This document shows positions 1 through 8,100 of a stretch of 64,000 nt of DNA, one piece after another. Origin of the DNA: Bacteroidia bacterium (GTDB lineage Bacteria > Bacteroidota > Bacteroidia > B-17B0 > Aurantibacillaceae); assembly GCA_016787705.1 (NCBI GenBank), contig JAEUTP010000017.1, positions 133,511 through 197,510 on the forward strand. The letters are read 5' to 3'. The position numbers and the translations under genes were made by a program. The notes beneath the pieces were generated by a model. It had not been told where the DNA came from. It saw only the letters and a list, made by a program, of their open reading frames with translations, and made no database searches. Position 1 is the stretch's first letter; each line of letters opens with the position of its first letter.

Positions 1-5
1 TATAA

Positions 6-215
6 CTATACTTTTGTTTTGAATTTAAATACAGAATTATTAATTGGCTTGTCCCGAAAGTCTGACACAATCTTATAAGCGCCAAAAATGGCAAGGCTAA
101 TAATTATTCCACCGGCAATATAATGACCCGTTTTAAGTTTAAAGGGTTGATGCGGACGACTTAAATGTTCCAGTGGTGTTCCGTAGATTTTTTGAATTTG
201 GGGATATGTTATCAT
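6..215 (-). CDS. small single-pass membrane protein, unknown function
   Basis: A 69-residue protein that I do not recognise. Residues about 31-50 form one hydrophobic membrane segment, preceded by a basic, proline-containing N-terminal region and followed by a short charged tail. It lies 3 bases downstream of the 165-residue gene at 219-716 and is read in the same direction, so the two are very likely one operon under the promoter at 748-779. No motif suggests a function. A small membrane partner of the upstream zinc-finger-like protein is a guess from position only. Confidence 0.55.
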   Translation of the reverse strand: MITYPQIQKIYGTPLEHLSRPHQPFKLKTGHYIAGGIIISLAIFGAYKIVSDFRDKPINNSVFKFKTKV

Positions 216-218
216 GAT

Positions 219-716
219 TTATCTGTTTTTATAATAGATTAATATTTGAGTTGGATTAATTAAGAACGTTTCATATTCTCCGAAAAGAATGTTATTAGAA
301 TTTTTTGTATTACAAAGTGGATAACTGTAGGAGTGGTGTTGAAAATCGATACCCAACATTTCAAGGTCGCGCAGATTATAAACTGTTCCATCATATTTAT
401 CTATAGTCAATTTTGAAAGCAGCTCTATATTTTTTTTCACTTTCTCTTCGTCAATATTTGAGAAATCCGTAACAAATTGCTCCTGAGGTTTAGGATCGGA
501 TAGTACGTTAATTAAATCTTCCTCGTCAAATTTTTCATTTTGCCTTGCAAGCTTCATTTTTTTTAATTTACGGGTGAGATTATAATCATTGTCGGCGCAT
601 TTGTCCGAACAATAGATACGTCCTCTAGTCGTCATGAAAGGCTTTGCACAAATGCGATAGAGGCAGACACGATAATGCGGACTGTTAATGTCGATTTTTA
701 AATTGGTTTGTTTCAT
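219..716 (-). CDS. zinc-finger-like Cys-rich protein, unknown function
   Basis: A 165-residue soluble protein without signal peptide. Residues about 18-40 carry four cysteines as two pairs (C-x4-C, then YC-x3-C), the layout of a treble-clef or FCS-like zinc knuckle. A strongly basic helix (RKLKKMKLARQ) follows, then an acidic middle and a Tyr/Asn-rich C-terminal half. Zn binding is inferred from cysteine spacing alone. It is the first gene of a two-gene unit with the small membrane protein at 6-215. A complete promoter of the Bacteroidota type lies about 32 bases upstream of the ATG. I do not recognise the family; a regulator or an element-encoded accessory protein are possibilities. Confidence 0.6.
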   Translation of the reverse strand: MKQTNLKIDINSPHYRVCLYRICAKPFMTTRGRIYCSDKCADNDYNLTRKLKKMKLARQNEKFDEEDLINVLSDPKPQEQFVTDFSNIDEEKVKKNIELLSKLTIDKYDGTVYNLRDLEMLGIDFQHHSYSYPLCNTKNSNNILFGEYETFLINPTQILIYYKNR

Positions 717-747
717 TGTAGATTGATTTTAGTTGATTTATTTGTTA

Positions 748-779
748 CAAAATTACAGCCATGAATATCATGAATCAAA
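748..779 (-). promoter_or_regulatory. Bacteroidota housekeeping promoter (TTTG-N20-TAATTTTG)
   Basis: Read on the minus strand, TTTG (779-776) is followed after exactly 20 bases by TAATTTTG (755-748). This matches the Bacteroidota sigma-ABfr consensus TTTG-N19/20-TAnnTTTG. It sits 32 bases before the ATG of the gene ending at 716. The spacer contains a perfect 5-bp inverted repeat (760-772, CATGA/TCATG around ATA) that could be an operator. Confidence 0.7.
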
Positions 780-1159
780 CATTTAGATGGATTTTTAGTA
801 AATGAAAAAGGAGTTTTTAAAAAATAAGTTCTTTCATAAAAAGAAAGTGAATGTTCTGAAATACTTGATATCAATGGATTTCACGATTGTGTAAAAACTG
901 AATATTTTACAAAGTTTTACACATTTTAGCGACAGAATGATCAATGATAAATTTTTTTGGTAAAGGGTGAACTATGGTATTTTCAGAGTGAGTATTTTGA
1001 TGTCATTTATTAGGGATGTTAATTTGTATTATATTAGCAATGTATAGAAACCATTTCTCAACACAGATTTTTGGAATGGGTCTTCGACTTTCATTATTTA
1101 ATATAAAAATTCAAGCTACAAGCGGTAGGAGATTTTCAATAATACAATAGTAGTAATGA
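780..1159. other. AT-rich intergenic region, nothing recognised
   Basis: I see no open frame with coding character, no RNA gene and no strong hairpin here. The stretch separates the minus-strand operon from the relic T9SS gene and may be decayed sequence. Confidence 0.5.
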
Positions 1160-1219
1160 CGTTTTTCTCAAAATTGCAAAAACAATTTTTTATTTAGCAT
1201 CAGTCTAGCTTATTACAAT

Positions 1220-1687
1220 TTGTATATAAACCTAAAAAATGCTACCTTTAGTGTTGCAGATAGCAGCGTTCTTTTAAATCTTTGTAACCAATGTCCATAC
1301 ACTGACGGTGGGGTTGTATATCAAGCTAGAGCGTTATTTAATATCATGAATAACAGCTTCTCTAGATTTAATGATAATTGCAATTTAAGTTTTGGTAGCC
1401 GTTTGTTTGATAACATAGTTAAGGATGACATTGATGTTAACGTGTTAATTAAAACTAAGCTTTATCCAAATCCAAATAATGGTGAGTTTACTGTTGAAGT
1501 GAATAAACAAACCGAAGGAACTATTGAAGAAATAACGATCTATGATCTTGGTGGTAAAATTTTATATACCAACTTAGAAAACGGCTCTTCAATAAAGGTA
1601 AATACTAAGCTTTTAAAAGGCAGTTATTTGGTAAAGGTTCGCTTAAGCAACAATAGTGTAGATGTACACAGAATTATAATTGACTAA
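1220..1687 (+). pseudogene. 5'-truncated T9SS secreted protein (C-terminal remnant)
   Basis: The open frame has no credible start. The listed start is TTG, the frame is open back to base 1160, and no signal peptide precedes it. The N-terminal 50 residues carry the CPYTDGGVVYQARALFN block, typical of the segment just before the sorting domain in long Bacteroidota surface proteins. Residues about 80-155 are a complete T9SS type A sorting domain (KLYPNPNNGEFTVEV, then YDLGGK, then the GSYLVKV closing strand). This is therefore the tail of a much larger exported protein that lost its head. Its stop overlaps the TTG start of the next gene by 8 bases. It could still be translated, but without a signal peptide it could not enter T9SS. 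Confidence 0.6.
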
Positions 1688-2963
1688 AAAAAATAACATA
1701 TTTAAATACACTCTAAAAGCCAAAAGAAATATTTTTTTGGCTTTTAGCTTTTTCTTTTTGGCCTTTAGCCACAACGCGCAGGTTAATTATGTACAAAATG
1801 GAAGCTTTGAAAAGATAGATACATGTATGCAGTTTAGTGGTCCAGTTGCTGCGATTTACAATGCTCCCCCTTGGGACACATTGGTAAATGGTGGTGGAGG
1901 CAACTGTTTAATAATGAACAGGTGTTTTAATCCTAATAATTATGCAGGAGTACCTTATAATCTAAATGGTGGTGGTTATCAAGAGCCACGGTCAGGCGAT
2001 AGTTATGCCTATTTCATCTTTTTAAAGTTAACCCCAAACCCAACTGTTAACTGGCGTAACTATATACAACAAAAAATGGATCATAAATTAATATTAGGTA
2101 AAAGTTATTGTGTCACCTACTGGGCCAGCTTAGTTAATTACGTAAATTATGCTGTAGATGAACTGGGAGCGTACTTCGATGATGGCAGCATACAAAGCAT
2201 CGCACCCATAAAGGAAGCTCCTGCTAACCCGCAGGTAAAAAGCCCGAGCGGTGTTTTTTACATGGATACGCTGAACTGGATGAAAGTGCAGGGAACATTT
2301 GTCGCGACTGGAACTGAAGAATATATTACCATCGGTAATTTCCGGTATACCGCGTCAACTACTTTTACAGCGCTTGATGGTAATTGGACTGCTGGTTTGA
2401 GTAATTATTTTATTGATGATGTTTCAGTAATAGAAACCGATCTTCCGGCATTCGCAGGGCCTGATATCTGGGGCATCCCCACTAATACGGTTCATTTAGG
2501 ACGCCAGCATGAAGTTGGTTTAGATGATGATTGCTTTTGGTACAAATTGCCAAACACGACAACAGCAATAGACACATCTGCAGGGATCACAATAACAGTT
2601 GCCGCAACTACAGAAACTTATATGGTAAAGCAGGATATTTGCGGAAATATAAAATACGATACCGTGGTTGTTTACGCAAGTGGGGTTGGGCTATCAGAAT
2701 TAAATACTGAAAATTATAAATTAAAGATTTATCCGCAACCTGCTAATGATGATTTAACGATAGAGATCGATAAGAAAACAACCGAAGAACAATTTGAATT
2801 AAAAATCTTTAATAATCTTAATCAAATAGTAAAAGAAGAAAATATCATTTTTAAAGACAAAATTGTTATAAAAACTAATGATCTGACGAATGGAATTTAT
2901 TTTCTAAGATTAAAAAGCGACGGCTATGTAAATACTGGTAAACGTTTTATAATTTCAAGATGA
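1680..2963 (+). CDS. T9SS-sorted secreted protein with jelly-roll-like domain
   Basis: A 427-residue exported protein. After a basic start comes a hydrophobic signal segment (about residues 17-33) ending in HNAQ, typical of Bacteroidota signal peptides. The body begins VNYVQNGSFEK, the hallmark opening of jelly-roll, galactose-binding-like domains, and runs to about residue 250 (YFIDDVSVIE). A short Ig-like linker follows. Residues about 350-427 are a T9SS type A sorting domain (KIYPQPANDDLTIEI, then GIYFLRL). The only start upstream of the signal peptide is TTG at 1680, overlapping the truncated gene before it. The likely fate is export through T9SS to the cell surface or medium; the ligand is unknown. 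Confidence 0.75.
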   Translation: MTKKNNIFKYTLKAKRNIFLAFSFFFLAFSHNAQVNYVQNGSFEKIDTCMQFSGPVAAIYNAPPWDTLVNGGGGNCLIMNRCFNPNNYAGVPYNLNGGGYQEPRSGDSYAYFIFLKLTPNPTVNWRNYIQQKMDHKLILGKSYCVTYWASLVNYVNYAVDELGAYFDDGSIQSIAPIKEAPANPQVKSPSGVFYMDTLNWMKVQGTFVATGTEEYITIGNFRYTASTTFTALDGNWTAGLSNYFIDDVSVIETDLPAFAGPDIWGIPTNTVHLGRQHEVGLDDDCFWYKLPNTTTAIDTSAGITITVAATTETYMVKQDICGNIKYDTVVVYASGVGLSELNTENYKLKIYPQPANDDLTIEIDKKTTEEQFELKIFNNLNQIVKEENIIFKDKIVIKTNDLTNGIYFLRLKSDGYVNTGKRFIISR

Positions 2964-3447
2964 TAAAAAATATTTAATTTAACTCCTCTCAACTTAGATA
3001 TGCTACCTTAACTCGCAGCAAACAATTTATGGAGATCTAAGTAAAGAATTACCTTCCCCTTTGAATGTTTATCGTTATCGTATTGTTGATTATCAGTCAA
3101 TTAAAACTATTTTGCCATCGAAAAATAGGTAAAATTACCTATTGACACATGAGTTTACTTTCACTAAAATTAACCATCCTTATTGTCATACCTTTTAATT
3201 TCAAAAAAATATTTTTTGGAGATAGTATTGTATTGATCTAATTTGATAGTTTATTTTTTATTTAATTAAGAAGAAAAATAATTAAGCAAGGAACTCCCTA
3301 AGTAAGTTGAGATAGTAAAATTTTGACTAATTTGGAAAACGAAGTTGAAATCTTTTCCCACAACAGAATTAACAAACCTCTCTGATAACTTTAAAAGTAC
3401 ATATTGATTTGTAGCCTAACTTTAGAGTAAGAAGAAAAAGTGTAATT
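2964..3447. other. AT-rich intergenic region, nothing recognised
   Basis: No convincing coding frame, RNA gene or terminator was seen between the T9SS protein and the HTH gene. A TAACTTTA near 3417-3424 resembles a -7 box but lacks the final G and a partner element. Confidence 0.5.
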
Positions 3448-3759
3448 ATGGACCAAATCCCAAGAATAAATAAGCATGTTACAAATTATCAATTGTATAG
3501 TGAGCTAGAAGTATTAATTAATGAGGTCTCTGATTTGAAGAAAAATCTAAAGCCAATTAAAAAACAGAAGAGGTATAACTATAAAGATGCTGCCGAGTTA
3601 TTATGTATAACAGTGGAGGGTTTAAAAACGAGAGTTAAAAGAGGACAAATACAGCGTATCTCAAATGGAGCAACCCCAATGATCTCTCATGAAGAAATTG
3701 AAAGATTTTTAAAAAAGCAAAATCCGGATTTTCAAAAGAATAATGATGCTAATTATTGA
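3448..3759 (+). CDS. excisionase-like helix-turn-helix DNA-binding protein
   Basis: A 103-residue protein. The N-terminal third is a predicted helix (SELEVLINEVSDLKKNL). Residues about 45-92 are a MerR/excisionase-type winged HTH: YKDAAELLCITVEGLKTRV gives the HTH, followed by a basic wing and ISHEEIERFLKKQ, the usual closing helix of helix_turn_helix_17 proteins. Proteins of this size in Bacteroidota are often excision or control factors of integrative elements, next to an integrase. No integrase is present beside it here. It is the only recognisable DNA-binding regulator in the left 46 kb, but nothing ties it to the metal genes. Confidence 0.65.
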   Translation: MDQIPRINKHVTNYQLYSELEVLINEVSDLKKNLKPIKKQKRYNYKDAAELLCITVEGLKTRVKRGQIQRISNGATPMISHEEIERFLKKQNPDFQKNNDANY

Positions 3760-3970
3760 AAAATTGGCCTCTGCGAAAGTAGTTAGCTAAACGCGAAAGC
3801 AAGTTGAATGAAAAGATCACGACAAGTTGATCCAAAAAATATCAGCTAAAAAGATGCTAAAGCTTTACCTAGGGATGCATAATAGCGTAATTTAAAGAAG
3901 GATATAAGATATTCCTTTTTTATTCTTGTAAATCATATCAAATTTTTCTTTTCTTGTCTCACGCTTCAAA

Positions 3971-4303
3971 TTAGGTTTGAGTTGCTAATCCACTTTCAAG
4001 CATTACTCTACTTTTTTTAGGTTCAATAAAACCAAAGTTTCCATAGGCGAAATAATCAAACCCTTCTAAACTTTTTACATTGAATATTTGATAGTCCATA
4101 TGCCGCAATGTATTTTGATTTAAAATATTCAGAAGCCGGGACTCTTGTTTCTGCATCTTGAAATATATTAGCAATAACACCTTCTGTCCAATAGTGAGTA
4201 ATGGTTACACCCCTTGGTTTATCTTCCAATTCATAAACATCAATATTTCCTTTAGCAGGTTGACCTTGTTTTGCAGTTTACCCCATTTATAGTTTAGATC
4301 CAT
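3971..4303 (-). pseudogene. frameshifted relic of an unrecognised protein
   Basis: On the minus strand an ATG at 4303 starts MDLNYKWGK. Sense then continues in another frame (AKQGQPAKGNIDVYELEDKP, then THYWTEGVIANIFQDAET), and after about base 4085 it shifts again to end in GFDYFAYGNFGFIEPKKSR and a TAA at 3971. Each piece has ordinary protein character and the pieces join without overlap into about 110 residues. Two frameshifts are therefore the simplest explanation. I do not recognise the family. Sequencing error is the alternative to decay. Confidence 0.5.
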
Positions 4304-4420
4304 TTTAGGTGTTTTAGCAATATAAAATTAGCATTTTTTCTGAGTTTTCTATGCCAACGTCCCCAATTTTGCAACACGGCTGCAATCTTTAAAATACGTA
4401 TATCCGTATTCAAAAATTAC

Positions 4421-4428
4421 TATATTTG
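4421..4428 (+). promoter_or_regulatory. -7 promoter box for a leaderless mRNA
   Basis: TATATTTG matches the TAnnTTTG -7 element. The start codon TTG of the next gene begins at 4434, 5 bases after the box, where transcription should begin. No good -33 TTTG is seen at the usual spacing. Confidence 0.5.
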
Positions 4429-4433
4429 TAAAG

Positions 4434-4757
4434 TTGAAAAAAGCATTATCCATATTATTTTGTTTCTATTTTATCTGCCTGGCCTTTATGCCATGCGGAG
4501 AAAAAACACGTAAGGATCAATGCTGCAAGGTCAACACTACCAAACAGGATTCAAAAAAATCAGAACCTACACACGATGCTTGTAGTCCGTTTTGTGTAGG
4601 GTCTTGCTGCGCGCCCCACATTATTATTAAAGACTTTCAGCCCCCTGTTATTGAAACTGCAGACATCACAACTGTTTACACAGAATATGGTAATACTGAT
4701 TTACCTGAAATTGCAATTCCAATCTGGCAGCCGCCAAAACTTTCTTTCATTTCTTAG
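4434..4757 (+). CDS. small secreted Cys-rich protein, DUF6660-like, WQPP tail
   Basis: A 107-residue protein starting with TTG. Residues 1-20 are a signal peptide. The mature part has cysteines in the groups MPCGE, QCC and CSPFCVGSCC, a pattern seen in DUF6660-type proteins that sit in front of heavy-metal RND operons; the family assignment is from memory of that pattern. The C-terminus reads IWQPPKLSFIS, a tail shared with the proteins at 11560 and 21954. It is first in the unit with the lipoprotein at 4856 and the pump at 5139, so a periplasmic metal-binding or sensing role is likely. The start codon lies 5 bases past the -7 box, leaving no room for a ribosome-binding site. Confidence 0.65.
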   Translation: MKKALSILFCFYFICLAFMPCGEKTRKDQCCKVNTTKQDSKKSEPTHDACSPFCVGSCCAPHIIIKDFQPPVIETADITTVYTEYGNTDLPEIAIPIWQPPKLSFIS

Positions 4758-4810
4758 TTAACTGTATTCTGTTGAAGAATAGAGTTTGGCATATCAGTGT
4801 ATATGTCATT

Positions 4811-4826
4811 GCCAATTGTTATTGGC
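4811..4826 (+). other. intercistronic mRNA hairpin
   Basis: GCCAAT and ATTGGC form a 6-bp stem with a TGTT loop between the small secreted protein and the lipoprotein. No U-run follows, so it is more likely a processing or stability element than a terminator. Confidence 0.35.
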
Positions 4827-4855
4827 TAATTTAATAATCATATAAAACTAATAAA

Positions 4856-5089
4856 ATGAAAAAAGTTGCATTATCTATGGCCGTTGTATGTGCCTTAATT
4901 ATATCATCATGCGGTAACAAAGCCGCAACATCAGAAGTCAACACTGCAAATTGCAAAGCACACGAGCAAAATTGCCCACCTTCCGAAAACTGTCCTGAGC
5001 ATCCTGAATGTGAAGCTCACGAAAGCTGTAAGAAAGGTGAGGACTGCAAGCATGCATCATGCATGGCTTACGATAAATCCAAAGGATAA
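4856..5089 (+). CDS. metallothionein-like Cys-periodic lipoprotein
   Basis: A 77-residue lipoprotein. The signal peptide ends in a lipobox (IISSC, lipidated Cys 19). The mature chain carries seven cysteines spaced almost every six residues: one X6 gap, four X5 gaps, then one X4. Several His and many Glu lie between them. That periodicity resembles small metallothioneins, so binding of soft metals such as Cu, Ag, Zn or Cd at the membrane surface is inferred. It lies 49 bases before the RND pump with a strong hairpin between, and it shares the operon with an adaptor and a YHS lipoprotein. I know no named family for it. Confidence 0.65.
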   Translation: MKKVALSMAVVCALIISSCGNKAATSEVNTANCKAHEQNCPPSENCPEHPECEAHESCKKGEDCKHASCMAYDKSKG

Positions 5090-5099
5090 ATTTACTCAT

Positions 5100-5121
5100 G
5101 CGTGCCTGTAATCAGGCACGC
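5100..5121 (+). other. strong GC hairpin between lipoprotein and pump genes
   Basis: GCGTGCCTG and CAGGCACGC form a perfect 9-bp stem with a TAAT tetraloop, followed by TCTTAAAAATTTTT. It ends 17 bases before the ATG of the pump. It could be a partial terminator or an mRNA-processing site that makes the small lipoprotein more abundant than the pump. Confidence 0.55.
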
Positions 5122-5138
5122 TCTTAAAAATTTTTATT

Positions 5139-8100
5139 ATGATAGATAGAATCATTCGGTTCTCGATCTATCACAAGGCTATTATTGGCCTGTTTGTGAT
5201 CGGATTGATTGCCTGGGGGAGCTATGCATTGAGTAAACTCCCCATAGATGCATTACCGGATATTACGAATAATCAGGTGCAGATTATTACCGTAGTACCT
5301 ACGCTGGCTTCACAAGAAGTGGAGCAATATGTTACAGCACCCATCGAAACAGCTTGTGCAAACTTGCCTGACTTAACCGAGATGCGTTCTATTTCACGTC
5401 TTGGTCTTTCAGTCATCACCATCGTATTTAAAGATGAAATGGATGTTTACAGAGCAAGGCAGTTAGTCAACGAACGTATTGAACAAGCGCAGGAGAATAT
5501 TCCAAAAGGTGTAGGCACTCCTGAATTAGCACCGGCCTCTACAGGGTTAAGTGACATATATCAGTATGTCATTCATACGAAAGAAGGGTATGATACTGCG
5601 TACACAGATATGGAATTGCGAACCATACAAGATTGGATTGTTAGAAGGCAACTCATCAGTGTTCCAGGTGTTGCAGAAATAAACACATTGGGCGGTCACA
5701 TGAAGCAATTCGAAATTGCTATCGACCCTGATAAACTTCGTGCATCCGGTATTACAATAACTGAATTATTTAAAGCCCTGGAAGATAATAACGAGAACAC
5801 AGGTGGTAGTTATATTGAAAAAGGTGACAATGCATATTTCATTCGCGGGCTGGGCTTAGCAGGCAACATCAACGACATTCAGAATATCGTGGTAAAGAAT
5901 ATAAATGGCATCCCTCGCCTGGTGGGTGATATAGCTATAGTTCAGGAAGGCAGCGCTACACGTTATGGTGCAGCTACACGCGATGGTCAGGGCGAAGTAG
6001 TTGTAGGTGTTGTCATGATGCTAAAAGGGCAAAACTCAGCGGATGTCACCAATCGTGTAAAAGAAAAAATAAAAATGGTTGAAAAAACACTACCCGAAGG
6101 CGTGGTCATTGAACCATTTTTGGATAGAAGTACATTAGTAGAACGTGCAATCAGTACCGTGCGTAAAAACTTGGTAGAAGGTGGATTGATCGTAGTGTTT
6201 ATCTTGGTTTTACTATTGGGAAATTTCCGCGCCGGATTAGTGGTAGCGTCAGTTATTCCATTAGCAATGTTGTTTGCATTAGGCATGATGCGATTATTTA
6301 ATGTGTCCGGAAATCTGATGAGCCTTGGCGCAATAGATTTTGGTTTAATTGTAGATGGAGCGGTAATTATCGTAGAGAGTATTGTTCACCGCATTAGCCT
6401 CACAAAAAGCACAACTGGTTTACTCAGTAAGGATCAGATGAATGAAGAGGTCTACCAGGCATCTTCTAAAATACGTACATCTGCTGCCTTTGGAGAGATC
6501 ATTATTTTAATTGTGTATCTACCCATTCTTACGCTAACTGGTATTGAAGGTAAAATGTTTGTACCAATGGCGCAGGTAGTGTCCTTTGCTATCCTTGGCG
6601 CATTTATTCTTTCGCTTACCTATGTACCAATGGCCTCATCTTTTTTCTTAAGCCGGAAAACAACTCATAAACGTAATATTTCAGATCGTATTATGGATTT
6701 TTGCCAAAGAGTTTATTACCCTGTTATTTCTCTCGCATTACGAAAAAAAGTTGTAGTTATAATCAGTGCAATAGTGTTATTGGTAGCAAGCATCATCGTT
6801 TTTAGCCGTATGGGTGGAGAGTTTATTCCCACGCTTGAAGAAGGAGATCTGGCGATCAATACAAGGATCATGGCCGGTAGTTCATTGAGTAAAAATATAG
6901 AGATGCTCACCAAAGTAGAAAAACTTTTAATGGACGAATTTCCTGAGATAAAACAGGTCGTATCCAGGATTGGATCTTCTGAAATTCCCACCGATCCCAT
7001 GTCTTTTGAAGTAGCCGATATAATCGTTGTTTTAAAAGAAAAAGATGAATGGACGAGTGCTAAAACGAGGGAAGAACTCTCAGATAAGATCAAGGTCGCA
7101 TTAAAAGGTATGCCCGGTATAAGCCTTGAAATATCACAACCGGTACAATTACGTTTCAACGAATTGATGACGGGTTCACGTTCCGATGTGGCCATAAAAA
7201 TATATGGAAGTGATTTAACTCTGCTCGATGAAAAAGCCAAAGAAGCTACAAAGCTGATTGAAAATGTAAAAGGTGTGGCAGATTTAAGAGCAGAGCAAAC
7301 TACCGGTTTACCCCAAATCAACGTCAAATACAACCGTGAACGAATTGCACAATACGGTATCAACGTATCAGACATTAACCAGGCATTACGCACTGCATTT
7401 GCAGGTGCTGTAGCCGGTGTAATTTTTGAAGGCGAGAAAAGGTTCAATATGGTAGTCAGGTTAAATAAAACCTTCAGAACCGATATAGAAGATATTCGTT
7501 CTTTGTATATCTCCACACCTTCAGGAAATCAATTGCCATTGAGTCAGTTTGCAGAGATCGAGTACAGTGAAGGACCTATGCAAATTTCAAGGGATGATGC
7601 GCAGCGCAGAGTTACACTTGGTTTAAACATTCGTAACCGGGATGTAAAAACGGTTGTAGAAGAGATTAACGATATCCTTGATAAGAAACTAAAATTGCCA
7701 CCTGGTTATTACGTTACCTATGGCGGCCAGTTTGAAAATTTAGTGGAGGCTAACAAACGTTTGGTAGTTGCAGTACCTGTCGCTCTCCTTCTTATTTTGG
7801 TCTTATTATATTTTACGTTTCATTCCATCAGGCAAACATTATTGATTTTTTCAGCCATTCCATTATCAGCCATTGGCGGAGTATTTGCCCTTTGGTTAAG
7901 AGATATGCCATTTAGTATTTCGGCAGGAGTAGGTTTTATTGCTTTGTTTGGTGTAGCAGTTCTTAATGGCATTGTACTCATCAGCTACTTTAATCACTTA
8001 AAAGACGAAGGTATGACAGACATAAAGGAAAGAGTATTAGAAGGAACTAAATTAAGGTTGAGGCCTGTAATTATGACGGCAGCGGTCGCTTCGCTCGGCT

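Noticed and set aside
6716..7516. Long minus-strand frame inside the first pump gene
   Set aside because: It is the antisense shadow of a strongly conserved RND domain; the composition is not protein-like and no promoter is seen. The same holds for the other antisense frames inside the pump, lpdA, P-type ATPase and dnaE genes.
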